Below, in pieces: positions 1-13,160 of a stretch of DNA of 56,061 nt (position 1 is its first letter; each line of letters starts with the position of its first letter). A model generated the notes under the pieces. The model saw only the letters and a program-made list of their open reading frames with translations, was not told the DNA's origin and searched no databases. Made by a program: the position numbers and the translations under genes. The DNA comes from Melampsora larici-populina 98AG31 (lineage: Eukaryota; Basidiomycota; Pucciniomycetes; Pucciniales; Melampsoraceae): assembly GCF_000204055.1 (NCBI RefSeq), contig NW_006768893.1, positions 1-56,061 of the forward strand, given 5' to 3'.

Positions 1-19
1 TATTATCTTTCTTGTAGTG
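1..19. mobile_element. Terminal end of a CACTA-type MITE
   Basis: The window opens with the last 19 bases of an element ending in GTAGTG, followed by taa at 20-22. The same end (tattatctttct then gtagtg, then taa) closes the complete foldback MITE at 25101-25916, so this is a second copy of that family cut by the window edge. Just after it the RT reading frame of the host retrotransposon begins in mid-protein, so this MITE interrupts the RT gene. Confidence 0.6.
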
Positions 20-368
20 TAAGGTGGCAATCTTCGATTGGGAGAAGGCCTACCGACAGATTGCAATCCACCCGTCGCAATGGCGTTTTCTCTTGATAAT
101 GGATCTCCGTAGAAGAATGTGGTTGGATACGCGAATCCAGTTCGGAGGCGTGGCCGGGTGTGGAGTTTTTGGTAGGCCGGCAGACCTGTGGAGAAAGATT
201 GTAATCGAACACTTCAAGTTAGTAACTGCGTTCAGGTGGGTTGATGACAACCTCCTTATCAAAGACAAAAGTAATACGACCACTATTCAAGACATTGTAC
301 TCTTAAGCGCCGAGATGGGGGTGTCGTCGAACGAAGAAAAAGTGCACGAGTTCGCAGATGAGCAACGC

Positions 369-3300
369 CAACACCAGAACCACTCCGCATCCAATAGCGG
401 TTGCAGAGTGGTTGCGCAGCGGTTTTTACCATCACTATAACATGCGCCATATGTAGCGGGGGCTGCGCACCACAGCCCCGGGCCAGTTTTCCCAATAGCG
501 GGTCAAGCGCAGCGCAACCCGACCGGCCTCGGGTTTTCCACTATATAGCGGCAATACAAGCTGGGTCCAGGGTACCCAGGCTGTACTACTACATACCAGC
601 GCCACTGGATCTCTTTACCGACCAACCACACCGAACAACTCATTCATTCCTCTCATCAACTAACGACACCACACAACCCTTGGATGTATTGACTTCGAAT
701 CTGGCTGGCTTGTGGTCGAACTTGAAGATAGGTTGTCTTCAAATTCGGCTGAAATGTGGGTCTGCAATTGGTATTTCAAGTTGTGGTACGTCTTTTTCTC
801 AAGTAGAAATTGAGAAGCTCGTTCGATTCGATCATCAGTGACGCTAATACTTTAATACTTTTATTACAATGCCCATTTCCAAATCATCATCGCAAAGCTC
901 CTCGACTCTCCAGGTTCCCAGTAAGTCCAGCTCTAGAACTCTTCGACCTCCTAGCCCAGCTCGCTCCCAGCCTGGATTTGTAGTACCTCCCAAAGACTCT
1001 CGAACCTCTCTCAGTATCACCATTTCAAGTTCAGCGAACTCCGAGGATGATCAGCCAGGTACTCTGAGTCTTGCTCATCGACTTCCATCACCTCGACCCG
1101 TCAAAAAAGTTACCACCAAGAAGAGACTCTCAGTCACCGCTCAAACAAAAGTCAAACCAACTGACAAGGGAAAGGTTTGTTGTTATCTATTTGCCTTTCT
1201 TATGTATTCAAAGATTTGGCTGTTAACTAACAATGGCCTATCATGTCCAGCCTCGATCATCAACCAGCAAACGTGTTAGATCATCATCAGCGAGATCAAA
1301 AAGTCCTTCGCCCCGACCAACCAAGCGAGCAAATATGGATGTAAGTGATCCATATCACATCCGAGCTTCAACAAACTTTGCTGATTTGTCACAAGCAGCC
1401 CTTTGAAGTTCCCGATGATGTTGATTTATCTCAAGATTCTGATATCGAGTTTGTTGGAACTAATGGACCCACTTATAATGAAGCTCGTAGCGCTCGCGTG
1501 AACGAACTCCTTGAGTTCTTTCACCCTCCTGATGTACGTGTCCATCAACTTCTTGTATAGACATTTAGTTTATTTTTATCTTTTCTTTGTTATGCTAACA
1601 TGAATGTTTATTACTCAGGGTCTCAACTATCAGTGTCGTTGGTGCAATAAGATCTTCAAGAATGGTCGTCAATCATACTGGAACTTGTGGGGCCATCGCG
1701 ATGGCAGTGCCAATCGCCCTGCTTGCAAGAATCGGCATCGAGCAATTGAATCCGGTCGCAAACTTCCACCTACCTATCATGAACAGAACAAGAAAAGTCA
1801 AGATTCCACTTTAACTTCCTTTGTCACTGGACCTACTTTCACGGTCGAGCTTTTGAACATGATATTGGTATTATGGATCATTCGGCACGCTCTCCCATGG
1901 GCTCGATTTGAAGACCCAGCCCTCCGTACCGCCTTCTACTCAGTCAATCGTGGTGCTGTCGTTCGATCTTCCACCTGGGCGGCCCAGCAGTTGGTGCAGC
2001 TTTTTGGGGCCTTGCATGACAAGGCGATTAACACATTGAAAGTAAGTTTTACCTGTTTAACTTTTTGATATCCTCAGATTATATATTGATTACTGATTGA
2101 CTTTTGATCTTCATAGGTAAATCAAGGGAAATTCTGCTTGATACATGATGTGTGGACAACTAAAGGGAACCGGTACGCTTTTGTTGGCGCATCGGCCAAC
2201 TATATCGACGACTCTTGGCAGTATCAATCCACCCATCTCACACTGAAGATGGTGGGGTGGAGACACTTTGGAGCTCTCCTGGCCAGACCAATTGGCCGTT
2301 TTTTGATTCGGCATGGTCTTCATAAAAAGATAAGCCTCCTTTTTTTCTCGTTATTTATATTTCTCTTTGTTTATCTTTCTGTCCTTTTTTTATTGTCCTC
2401 CTTACATGGTAGCTCAGACCACCGACAGCGGAGGGAACAATCGCCCGATGGCTACTGAGCTTCAGGCAATGTTTGCAAGCTCTGAAGACGTGGCCAGCTG
2501 GGACAGCTCAACACATCACGTTCGATGTTACGCGCACAAGCTCAATCTGGTTGTCGGGCACGGCCTCAAGGCAATTGGTCAGAATGTAGGTAATGCAAAT
2601 CCATCAACACCTTACGGATTTGCCCTTCCAATCCCTGGGCTTGAGGTAAACGATGGCGAGGATGCAATTGAGTACAATGAATCGGACTCAGAATCCGAAG
2701 ATGAAATTGGCTTACCTGATGATCCTGATGGTGTGGACGACGAAGATGAACACGAAAATCGACGTCGAGATGTTATCGGTTGTGATAAAGATGATGTAGT
2801 AGCTGTTGCACTTGCTAAGGTCAGTTCTATCCAATAATTGATCAAATCGCTGGATTTGGTTGCTAACTTTGTTATCTCATTAATTTCTTAATTTTGATAT
2901 AGGTCGACTCTGTCTCTGGGCAGATCTCTAGCAGTGCTGCTCGACGTAACGATTTCAAGTCGCGTGCTACTCGCATGGGTTACACCGGCCAAATGCTTAG
3001 AAGGCCTTGCAAAACCCGATGGAACAGCCATTACGAATGTCGTAAGGTAGCTTGTGAGGCCCAGGAGGTACGTAATTTCATTATATCTTCCAATTTCATC
3101 TTATCTTCTGATACAAATATTGTATCATGATTTTGCTTTGTAGGTGATCAATTCCATGATCGCGGCAGAGCGCAAGGCATGCTTCTTTAAGGGTATTACA
3201 ATTTCACCCTCCGAATGGCATGCTGTTGAGACAGTTAATAAAGTATTAAAGGTGTGTTTTCTTTATTGTGATTGATTGAGTTCAGGTTACTGACGACCAG

Positions 3301-4574
3301 TTTTATTTCATAGACTTTTGTCGATGCCACCTCTCGAGTTGAAGGGGACAGTCCCACGGGCTGTATCATCTTGGCTGAATACAAGAGAGTGATTAACAAG
3401 CTCAAAGAACATCAAGCTGAATCAGGCATCTTTCCTAGTCTCAACAACGCCATAACCATCATGATCAAATGGCTTCAAGAATATCAAGATGAGGCTGTCA
3501 ACTGCGATGCGATAGTTCTTGCCACGATTCTCAACCCCCGATTCCGAGTCAAATTTTTTTCGCTCCACTACCCCGAGCACGAAATAACATCTCAAGCCCT
3601 GATTGAGACTGCTTTTGAAGACATCTTGCAAGAGCCTGAGGCTGAGGCCACACCACCACCACCACCTGAAGATAACGACAACACCATCTCCCCCAAGCCC
3701 GACATTTTCGATGTGTTTGGAGATTCAATTGGTGGTCCCAGCAAGTCTATGACATCGGAGCTCGATGATTTCTTGCAAGGTCGACTTCCCATCAAAAAAG
3801 ATCAAACACCTCTCAATTGGTGGAAGGTATGTTTCGGTTTTCACAGGTCTACTATTTACTGGTGATTCTTATGTGAATCTGATGTGGCTAACCTTTTCAT
3901 GTTCTTTTATTTACAGGAGCATCAACATCGATTCCCCCGACTTGCAAAACTTGCCCGTGACTATTTGTCTATCTCCGCCACATCATGTGCATGTGAGCGG
4001 ACTTTTTCTGCCGCTGCTGACATATGTACCCCGTCGCGAGGCAGTATGCTTCCTAAAACAATGGAGCGTCTTGTTGGATGTCAAGCGTGGTTGAAGGCGG
4101 GAGTGATACCTGAAGGCGCTTTTGAACCAGCTGCAACAGCTCTTCAATTCTATATGGAAAAGGTGGTTAAGAAAACCAGCTAGTTATATTGTTTCGGATG
4201 GGTTTTTTTCTATCTCCCGATTCTTTCTGTTATGTTTTCTTTTCATTTCACCTTTATCTTGTTTTTTCTTTTCTACAGACGCTACATCTACTGTCCTACT
4301 TGCTCCAGCCTTTTAGGCTTGGACGAGTACACATAGATTTAAATTACAATTTTGTTATCTTTGGTTTGGCCCCATGATGCGCTATCGTAGCGGTTTAGTG
4401 CGCTATATAGCGCGCTATATAGCGAATATCGGAGCGAATTCGCCGCTCCGATACTCTGTGAGATTCTTTACATAGCGAATAGCGGATCAAGTGTGCTGTG
4501 GTTCATAGCGGGTGCTCCGCATCACAACAGAATTGGCCGAATTTCTGTTGCGCTGCGGAGCGATTCCGGTGTTG
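369..4574 (+). mobile_element. hAT DNA transposon 1, complete with TIRs and TSD
   Basis: The left end reads CAACACCAGAACCACTCCGC and the reverse complement of the right end reads CAACACCGGAATCGCTCCGC, an imperfect terminal inverted repeat of about 21 bp. Both sides carry the same 7 bases, gcaacgc (362-368 and 4575-4581). Subterminal DNA is rich in short tatagcg/agcggt motifs on both strands, for example at 4384-4460, which may be transposase-binding sites. The 4206-bp element encodes one spliced transposase gene and sits in the RT gene of YR element 1. Confidence 0.85.
869..4183 (+). CDS. hAT-family transposase, multi-exon
   Basis: This is a cut-and-paste DNA transposase. My exon model has about ten exons: 869-1173, 1252-1340, 1399-1534, 1619-2041, 2117-about 2327, about 2418-2818, 2903-3067, 3145-3251, 3314-3825 and 3917-4183, or about 870 residues. 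In order it has a basic Ser/Pro-rich N-terminus, a BED-like zinc finger (CRWC, then NLWGHRDG and H), the first catalytic Asp in HDVWTTKGNRYAF, the second in TTDSGGNN, the RWNSHYE signature, and the C-terminal dimerisation region SCACERTFSAAADI ending near a conserved Trp. Most donors are GTAAGT-like; the junction near 2327 lacks a clear GT and may be GC-AG. All core residues are present and I found no stop, so the copy may be functional. The start was chosen because the hAT 2 protein begins in the same way. Confidence 0.85.
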
Positions 4575-5483
4575 GCAACGCTACATTGGCTTCATCTGGA
4601 ACGTAGCGGAGAGGACCGTCCGCTTACCTGAGGATAAATTCATTGAACGGAAACAACAAGTTAACGATTTCTTAGGTAAAGGAGCGTCATTTAATCTTAA
4701 ACAAGCGGAAAAACTGGTGGGGAGATTGGTCCATACGACTCACATCATTCCTAATATGAGATGCTACATGCCGAGCCTACACCGCTGGGAAGCAGAATGG
4801 AAGGTACCATCAGCGAGACGAAAGATTCCAGGCGATGTGAGGGAAGACTTACTTGAATGGCAAGCCGCACTCGAGAGCTTTCAACCCAGAAGAATAATCC
4901 CAGATTCAGTTCCCATTGACGTAGAATGGGTGGGTGACGCCTCGATGTCAGGAATAGGTGTTCTGATTGGATCGAAGTGGGCCGAGTTCTGGTTAGTAAA
5001 AGGTTGGAACTTAATAACAACACATCGTGGTAAGCGAAATATCGCCTGGGCCGAAACAGTAGCAATAAGGTTAGGGCTATTGGTTTTGAGCAAGTTAAGA
5101 GATGTACGAGGGAAGTCCTTCATAGTACTTACTGACAATACAACGTCACAAGCCGCCGTTGACAAACATAAGTCGGGTGATCAAGCTGTGAACGAAGAGT
5201 GGAAACAAGTGCAGAAGTTGTTAGCGGAGCTACAATGCGACGTCGTAGCCGAAAGGGTAGCAACGGGTGATAACATGGCTGACTTGTTATCTAGAGGTTT
5301 GGACAACCGCAAAGCTGCAGATCGGGTAGAGATTGTTGTACCAGATGACCTACGTTTAGTAGTGAAACAGTGCTTGTGAAATGAATTGTTCTCGTTTCTT
5401 CTTTTTGAGTGCCATCGTGATGAGTTAGTCCCGGGCCGGAGCTTCCGATCTAAGTCATGAGAAGTTGAGATGTAAGTTGTCAA

Positions 5484-6587
5484 TTGAGACTACCATCTAG
5501 CAACAAATCGCCATCCTCAACCCTTCCCGCCAAACGAATAGAAGCTTCAGCAATTATGGAATTCCTTAAGGGTTTAGATGGAATCAACTCGGTAGCTAGT
5601 GATCCAATAAAATCTTACATGATTAACGGAAGCTGGTCAGAAGCAACAATCAAGCACTATAATGCTGGTGTTTTGAAGTTGATGGCCTTTGCTAAGGATA
5701 AGGATATCCCTCGATCACTCTTGTTGCCGGTCGATCGAGAGGTACTGTACGCATTTGTCGTTTGGGCGGGACCGAAGCCTTCAATAGAACCGATGGACCC
5801 GAAAGCCCCTCCAATAAAGACCAATACAATTCGAACTTATCTTTCGGGCATCAAGGCATGGCACCTATTCCATGATTTCGAGTATCCTCACTCGGCAACC
5901 GATAGGATCGAGGTGATTTTGAAAGCGGCTCAGAAGCTCGAGCTTAGAGAAGAACCTAAGGAAAGAAAGAATCCGGTAATGGTGAAACATTTGTTTGGTC
6001 TTTTGGAATGTCTGTCGGACGGATCGTTAGAGAATCAAACGGCGTACACAGTGGCTCTAGTAGCGTTTTGGGGCATGGCCCGTCTAGGAGAATTACTGAA
6101 GCCGGCAAAAAGCAAAAATCAGATTAGGATTAGAGATTTGGTTTGGAGTGAAAAGGGAGACTTCTTACGAATCAAAATCAAGGAAGCGAAGACGGCGGCT
6201 GTTGGAGAAGTTCAAGAGATCCACTGTCAGAATCAACACTCCCTCCTTGACCCGGTTAGTGCGGTTCAGAGGTTGATCAAGGACACGAACGCTACAGACG
6301 ACGATCCGCTGTTTTCGTACCCTAAGGGTGATAAGAGGATAACTTTGACGAAGGCGAGATGTCAGAAGATATTCGCAGAAGTATGGGAAAGTAGAATGAG
6401 AACGAAGTTAACGGGACACTCGTTTAGAATCGGTGGCGCGTCGTTGAGGTGGAATTTAGAGTGTCCTCTAGAACAGATCGTCATTATTGGACGTTGGAAA
6501 TCAAAGGCCTACAAACTTTACATTAGAGAGTATAGCAATGCAGATTTGTTGAATACAGTGCGATTACTCGAAGAACTTCGATTGTAA
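5484..6587 (+). CDS. Tyrosine recombinase (integrase) of YR retrotransposon 1
   Basis: This 367-residue protein has the catalytic residues of phage-integrase-type tyrosine recombinases: Arg I in AFWGMARLGELL (about residue 200), the H-x-x-R box in GHSFRIGGAS (about 313) and the nucleophile Tyr in the KAYKLYIREYS region near the C-terminus. In YR retrotransposons this enzyme integrates a circular DNA intermediate and leaves no target-site duplication. It starts about 100 bp after the RNase H stop and is followed by the split direct repeats, the expected order. The frame is uninterrupted. It is related to the recombinase at 29067-30143 but clearly diverged, so the two elements are separate subfamilies. 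Confidence 0.88.
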   Translation: MRLPSSNKSPSSTLPAKRIEASAIMEFLKGLDGINSVASDPIKSYMINGSWSEATIKHYNAGVLKLMAFAKDKDIPRSLLLPVDREVLYAFVVWAGPKPSIEPMDPKAPPIKTNTIRTYLSGIKAWHLFHDFEYPHSATDRIEVILKAAQKLELREEPKERKNPVMVKHLFGLLECLSDGSLENQTAYTVALVAFWGMARLGELLKPAKSKNQIRIRDLVWSEKGDFLRIKIKEAKTAAVGEVQEIHCQNQHSLLDPVSAVQRLIKDTNATDDDPLFSYPKGDKRITLTKARCQKIFAEVWESRMRTKLTGHSFRIGGASLRWNLECPLEQIVIIGRWKSKAYKLYIREYSNADLLNTVRLLEELRL

Positions 6588-6787
6588 TAGTTTAAATTAC
6601 AAACCTTATGTCAATGATTAACATGCGTGGAAGATTGCAGCAATGGTTCGCTCTAGCATAAGATACTGACTGGCGAGGCTTTTGCCATAGGATCACTTCA
6701 AAGACGCTCGGGGGGTTCTCGACCTTGACACAGATCACTGGAGATGGGAGTTCGCAGGCTCAGGACCATGACCTGAGTCAAGGGGAA

Positions 6788-7035
6788 GCGCTCTCCCATC
6801 TCAAGTTCTCGGTGGTCCTACCTCCCTCTGCCCTCATAGGGCGGGGGGCCCCCCCCCAAGAAACCCAAAGTGTTCATGGAACAGAGCCTTTAGGTTTGCC
6901 TAGGACAGTATAGAGTTCTTGTAAATATACATTACAACATCTAACAGAGAGGCTACGTGGATTTAACACTACACGTATCTGGATGCTAATTGAAAAGCTC
7001 ACCTCTCCTGAGACACCACACAAGAGAGAGTGGAT
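6788..7035 (+). repeat. B1 split direct repeat of YR element 1
   Basis: This is nearly identical to 7489-7734; differences are a few substitutions and two bases in a G/C homopolymer at 6841-6860. It is the first copy of the B repeat in the B1-A2-B2 block downstream of the recombinase. Confidence 0.8.
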
Positions 7036-7488
7036 GGTGGACGGTACCCAAAGGCACGACGGTACCGTCTGTTTCCACGGCGAGTGATGGGGTCGGACTA
7101 TGGGTCGTGGGAGGGAATAGCCTTCTATCGAAGGTAGGTTTCTCCCGACGCGAGCTTGGAGATTTCGGAATAAAAGTGAAATTCCCTTCACTTCTCTTTC
7201 TCACTCCGCGCGTCAACTTTCCCATAGCTGACTATCCCACACTCGGATCTGGACTCCCTTCACTCTCTCATCTCTCACTTTAAGCTCTCCCGCTTAGATA
7301 TTTCTTTTCAAACCCACCCGCCGCCCAGAAAAGTCGTAGTTCGATATGAATTACCGTGAAGGGGTTCATGGGATTGTAGACATATGATCCGTCAAGAGGC
7401 AGGTGTGTCATACACGTATATGTAAGTTTCCCAGAAGATTGGGCAGTAAGATGAGGTGCAGTGTGTGAGTTGCCTAGCCCACCGTTCA
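7036..7488 (+). repeat. Probable A2 repeat of YR element 1
   Basis: The 453 bp between the two B copies should hold A2, the copy of the 5' A1 repeat. A1 is outside the window, so the exact A2 limits cannot be seen. I see no credible gene in it. Confidence 0.5.
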
Positions 7489-7734
7489 GCGCTCTCCCAT
7501 CTCAAGTTCTCGGTGGTCCTATCTCCCTCTGCTCTCATAGGGCGGGGCCCCCCCCCAAGAAACCCAAAGTGTTCATGGAACGGAGCCTTTAGGTTTGCCT
7601 AGGACAGTATAGAGTTCTTGTAAATATACATTACAACATCTAACAGAGAGGCTACGTGGATTTAACACTACACGTATCTGGATGCTAATTGAAAAGCTCA
7701 CCTCTCGTGAGACACCACACAAGAGAGAGTGGAT
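7489..7734 (+). repeat. B2 split direct repeat, 3' end of YR element 1
   Basis: Second copy of the 245-bp B repeat. Similarity to B1 stops at 7734 (tggat, then aacac), which sets the 3' end of the element. Confidence 0.8.
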
Positions 7735-8551
7735 AACACTATAGCAGTGTTGATAGTAATAAAAATTGTGCTTTTGAGATAAAATTTGTGTGATACATTT
7801 CTCTGGTGCCTTATCAGTACTCAATCAACGCCTGAAGCGCTCCGCGGCGCTCCGCTTTTTGGACAAAAATTTGCAGCGGCGCGGTTTGCCGCTACACATG
7901 ACACCCGCTTTCGATCCGCTTTAAGAAAGCACCCGCTACATGAGTACACCTCGAGGTCACCTTTTGTCGAGCAACCGCGGTCAGGTGGTGGAATTATAAG
8001 CCCGTTGAATCCCGGCTGAGAGCTGGCCGGACAGCGGCTTGGCCCTGATCTAGAAGCCTGTACAAGAAAACCCCGCTGGTCTATCACTTTGACCAGCGGT
8101 TGTAAGATCATAATTTCATTGACTGGCTTGATCTCAATTTTTTTCTTCGGCTTCCCGCTTGGTGTCTGGGCCAGCGGATGAAAACTGGCTATCTTATGGC
8201 TGAGTACCCCAAAGTAAATGAACAACGGCACTGTTGCCATTGATAAACCAGTTGACGAAGTCTGAAGAGCAGCGCAATCCACCGGTGGCGCGATCCATCA
8301 CTTTCGAACATGCTGAGCTCATCAAAAGCAGAGGGCCAAAGGATGCGATTCCCTTCTAAGATCTTTCTGAAACATCGTCGCCATCTTCGTTATGTCCTGA
8401 AGTTCGTCATCACCTTGACACTTCATCTCTCATCTCTCTCATTATTCATTTCTTCAAGAAAGAACACGATCTTCAAATCATTGTTCGTTTTCATTTATTC
8501 AAGTTGACATTCTTATTGTTCACTCGTTGTTTGTCCGTCGATTATTGAACC

Positions 8552-11500
8552 ATGGCTAAAACCGATGCGCTAGAGAAATGTAACACTAATTTCCTACAAG
8601 TTTATCCGATATTGCGCATCTGACACCACACCTTTCTTATTCGCAAGGCTTTATTGAGACGCCTGAAGGGCCAGACAGCGCTCGTTTTTTCTGTGCTGCT
8701 TGGGACAGCCGTCCATTGAAACCCGATTCGCTTAGGAAACATCGTGCATCACAAAATCACATTCAAAACTTTGAAAAGTGGCTCATTCGCCACAGCAATC
8801 AAAAACACAATCAGAACACAAACGATGGAAGCGAAATCATCTCAAATGGAAATGTCATGTTCCAGTCTGAATCAGATCCTGAGAGTGATCCCGGTGATCA
8901 GGAAATTTACTTGTCTCCTGTTGATCTTGACGAAGATGACTTTGAAGCTGAAGATAGAAGAAAGACACTGCTGGATCTTTACGCTCGAGATCATACTTCA
9001 ATTTTCAAATCACCCGCTCTCAGTGTTGACAGCCAAGACAATGACGAGTACGACAACAACGACAACAAAACCAGGATTAGTGAACCCGATGAGCAAGATG
9101 ATGGTCAATCACATATCTCTGATGACCCAAACGAACGTGACGGCGCTGATATAGATGGGAATGACCCTTCTTGGGCTCCTTTTTCAAGTTTGGAGGCAAG
9201 TATTATGGCTTTATCTTATTAGATCTTTGTCTTAATGAGCAACATCTGTCTCTCTCATTAGCAATTTGTGGGTCTGCTGACATTAGGCTCAGGAAGGACT
9301 ACAATGTCATTATTGCAATACGAACGTGTACGGTCATTTGTTGGTTTGCTCAACATTAAGCTCCCAGGATACAAAAGTCTGCAAGAGGCTCGCCGAAAGC
9401 TCAAGATGAGATATGATTTCACCGTGTTGCAGACTACCAGCGCTCTTGAAAAGCCGTGTTTTGGGCTGCAGGTCAAGCAGATATTGAAGCAGGTAAGCAG
9501 ATGTTTTCGGGACTACAGCAGTTTCATGATTATTGATAAGTGGCATTATAGGAACTCAGTAATCCTTATGTTAGAGAATATCTTGACTTCATCCCGGTCC
9601 AGCCAAACTCGACTTCTAAAGTCAACTCATTGATACAATCCAAGAAATGGCGTGAGGAACTTGAATGCAAATTGCGTGTGCAGATGGTCGAGCGGCCCCA
9701 AGGACATTTTTATCTATTTGAGCCTGTGCAACTACAATCAAAACAACTCGTAGTTCCAGTCTATTTCTACCGTTCGGGATCCAATACATTGGCAAAGTGT
9801 GTGCCAACGAACCAACAACTCAACAATAATTTGACGATCCGAATAGAATTTCCGTCAGTTTCAAAGTTCGACTCCAATGAATTATCCTCAATAAACGTGA
9901 ATAGCTTTTGGAGATCGTTTGATAAAGTGGAATTACGTCCAGGTAAGCTCCTCAAGGACCGCTGTGGCGAATTTATGTACAGTGAGCTTTTGTGATCCCA
10001 TTGTTTTGCATGCCACCCACCAAATTCTGATCTTCTTCCGATTTCAGAGCGCTCTGTAGGAGCCTTCACCAAAGTACCATTCACAAATCCTTGGCGTACG
10101 AAAGCTGGTGGCCGCATCATTTGCCATATACCTCTGGCTCTATACTGTGATGATCTATCAGGGAACGTTTCAAAACGATGGAATAAACATATTGCATTTT
10201 ATTTTACTTTGGCTGGTTTGCCTGCAAAGCTGGCAAACCAGGAGTATAATTGTCACTTTTTGACCACTTCGAATACGGCAGGAGCGCTGGAACTGGCTGA
10301 TCCGGTGATTGAAAGTATCAAGTAAGTCTTCTGGAATGATTCTGGCCATCAGTTAGATTACTAGTTGAATTTGATCTTAACTTTGATTCCAAAAAGTGGT
10401 CTATCTACTGAAGGCTTTGTTGCGTATGATTGCAAGATTAAAGCCGAAGTTTTTGTGATGACGATGGTTCTAATGCATTTAGGCGACTCGCCAATGCATT
10501 CTGAAGTTAGCAATACTATGAATCCCTCAAGCTCACTAACGCCTTGCAGAATCTGCCATTTACAGGTTGATTCACTAGCCGCAAAAAAAACCACCACATA
10601 TGTGTCCAACTTTCTCGGAGTCGACGAAAGCGGAAGGCCAGTAAGTTTATTTTCTCTCATTTATCTATCTTTATGTCCCTTCAATGAAAACTGACACCCA
10701 TTTTTGTAATCAATGTAGTTATCCCTGCCAATACGAGACTGGTGCGCTACAATCAAGGGTACGAAAGATCTTTGGCAGCTTGCGCAGCGTCCAGCAACAA
10801 TTGCGCTCTTCGACAGTCAATCTTCAACTCTGGGAATAAGAATTACACTGAATATGGAGTTTGTAAGGATAATTCAAAACTTCCATCGAGATAAAACACT
10901 CTCCAACGACGATGTTGCCGGTCTCTGCCAAGAATTGAATAACAATTTTGGCGAGCATATCTTCAACCCATTTCTCTGTCTTGAGGGTATGTATTTTCTG
11001 TTCAGTCGGTTCATGGTCTGTATGGAAATTATAGAAAATTGACTGCCTTTTTTTGGATGCGCCTCAACCAGGCTTTGATGGCCATCGGGATACTCCTGTA
11101 GAGATTTTACATGTGGTACTTTTAGGTTCTGGCAAGTATATGTTACGTCATCAAATGAAGAAATGCACAGCAAGCGAAAAGAACAGCATACGAACCCGGT
11201 GGAGATCATTCAACACGTCGGGTCTAAACATTCCACCTATTCAGCCTAAAACCATGATCCAACATTTTCAAAGTCTCAATGGTAAAGAGTTCCGGGCTGT
11301 CCTTCAAGCAGCACCATTCATTTTTTTTGAATGTAATTTGACACCAGAAGAGCGCGAAACTTGGCAGGCGCTCTCCAATCTTGCACCATATCTATTCCAA
11401 ACCGAAATATCTGATATTGATACTTATCGCCATGAACTTTCCATTCGCATTCAACATCTTCTCAAAGCAATAGTTCAAATGTCGGCTCAATGGTGCAATA

Positions 11501-12784
11501 AACCAAAATTCCATATGCTCATTCATTTATGCGATTCTATTGACAGGTTTGGTCCAGCTTGCCTTTTTGCTACAGAAAACTTCAAATCTTTCAATGGGAA
11601 TACAAGGCACTCATCGGTACATTCAAACCATCTCAGTCCGGGGCGCGATATAGCAAATTCTTCTAACAACAATCGCTTGATGAGATCAATCACGGCGGGG
11701 TCTTACAATTACAATTGTGAATCCCAAACTTATATTAGATCAAGTCCAAATGTTCAAATGATATTTCAAACAAACATCCTATTGCAAAAGGCGTTGGGTT
11801 ACAACTCCTCGTGGAATAAAGAACATCAGATTGAGATCGGCCGTAAGTTGATTACCTTCAGTTGATTACCTTCAACCTTCAGTGTGATCCAGCGCACTTA
11901 CTTTCTTCGTTTATATTTAGGTAAACAACCTTTGCAACCTGATGATCCCGAAGCAATGATTCCCAAGGCTATATGTCATGCTTTCGCAGCAAAAGATTGG
12001 AAAGTGCTGAAATCAATCAGTCTGCAAAACAAGCAAAGTGTCACGACAGAATGTTTTGTTTCGGTAAAAGATTGTGCGGCCACTGTTAGAACCATTGGTC
12101 GAGTAATCAGGGTTTGGGGCGTTGGTGGGTGTGCCTTGCGTCAAATCAAGGTTGAAATCATCAAGTTTGAGCTTGGCGGAATCAATGATTTTTACGGCAT
12201 GAGGGATATAAAAGAGAAAAACTCTCCTCGTGGATGGATAAATCCTCAAGTAAGTGTTTTGAAAATACCTCACGTAATTCTTCTCTGCTGAACCAGCTCT
12301 CCAGGATATCGAGGCAGTCTTGAATGTCCAGCATGAGTGTCACAGAAGCAAGTGTACGGTTCAAAAGATTCGTCCAATATTGATTGAACGTCAAGTCTCA
12401 AAAACTCTCGATTTCGCCATAGTTCATGTTCAAACCAAGAATTATGTTATCAACTCTGCGGCGTTCTATTCCACTCAACTTCATCAAGACTGGGCGCAGC
12501 TACCGTGTAATGCAGTCACCCCAGTGGAATGGACTACTGCTATTCAAACTGGGATCAAGACTTGGCGTGAACCGATCGAAGAAAAAGATGATGCAAAGGA
12601 GAAAAAAAGAGAAAAAGTGAAAGAAAGGTTGCTTGGTCGAGGCGTACAGAGAAGACCTGTAAAAAAGAGACGATTGGAAGAGGTTGTACTTGACTCAGGC
12701 GAATCAAGATCCCAAACACCTTCCACCATATGGGAAAGTCAATGTGACCAACCTCAATTCCCTGTTGCTGGACCTTCCACTTGA
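8552..12784 (+). CDS. Plavaka-like transposase, multi-exon (copy 1)
   Basis: This is a large spliced transposase, starting at a short first exon (MAKTDALEK) as in copy 2. It has a degenerate N-terminal zinc-finger-like region (FFCAAW..., then H and H; copy 2 keeps C-x2-C), an acidic linker, a conserved core with YCDDLSGNVSKRWNKH, FYFTLAGLP and NQEYNCHFLTTSN, then GDSPMHSEVSNTMNPSS with CRICHLQ, and finally GFDGHRDTPVEILHVVLLG. The acidic residues in the YxDD and GDxPMHxE blocks are plausible metal ligands. A C-terminal domain with C-H-R-S-K-C and a basic tail follows. Introns are mostly 60-100 bp; one near 9198 may use a GC donor. I saw no stop in the assembled exons. Exon limits are approximate. 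Confidence 0.7.
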
Positions 12785-13160
12785 TCTTTTTTGTTTCATT
12801 TTGTTTTCTCGTCGTTTTCTTAAAATTGGGACTTTTTTAAGTTGTATGTTTTGTTTCTCACACTCTTGTGGTTTCATCCAAGAAGTTAATGGTGTAAAAA
12901 AAATCTTCATTTCAACGCAAACACCCAAAGTTTCAAAACAATTAATTGAAGAAATACAATGGTCTAACAAAAATTCATCTGTGTGACAATATAACAATAT
13001 AATAAAATATCGATTCAAGGTACAATACATTACAATGTAGAATTGACTCCTAAGACGATAATCGGTTCAAAAGCTTTGCATCAGTTTTGGTGTCTTAGCA
13101 AGTGAAACTGAGAAGTTCTTTGCTTACAAAACCGGTGAGAATTGATAATACTTCTTTTTT

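Larger units (their letters stand above)
23..5379 (+). pseudogene. Reverse transcriptase-RNase H of YR retrotransposon 1, split by a hAT element
   Basis: The product is the RT-RNase H polyprotein of a YR retrotransposon, which copies element RNA into DNA. The first piece (23-368) holds the RT core: IFDWEKAYRQI, VQFGG-like substrate-loop residues (QFGGVAGCGVFG) and the catalytic box FRWVDDN with both aspartates. The second piece (4582-5379) resumes with the RT thumb (YIGFIWNV) and an RNase H-like domain with GDAS, AWAETVA, LTDNT and DNMADLLSRG. The two pieces meet exactly in frame if the hAT and one copy of its 7-bp duplication are removed, as alignment to element 2 (minus strand, 30564-31955) shows. 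Apart from the insertions I see no stop codon. The true N-terminus lies outside the window. Confidence 0.85.
1..7734 (+). mobile_element. YR retrotransposon 1 (Ngaro/PAT type), 5' part outside the window
   Basis: The order is RT-RNase H gene, tyrosine recombinase gene, then a repeat block in which a 245-bp sequence occurs at 6788-7035 and again at 7489-7734 with about 450 bp between. This is the B1-A2-B2 layout of split direct repeats found in Ngaro and PAT elements; DIRS proper has inverted repeats. No methyltransferase domain follows RNase H, which also favours Ngaro/PAT. The A1 repeat and gag would lie left of the window. The element carries two insertions: the MITE end at 1-19 and the hAT element at 369-4574. 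Confidence 0.8.
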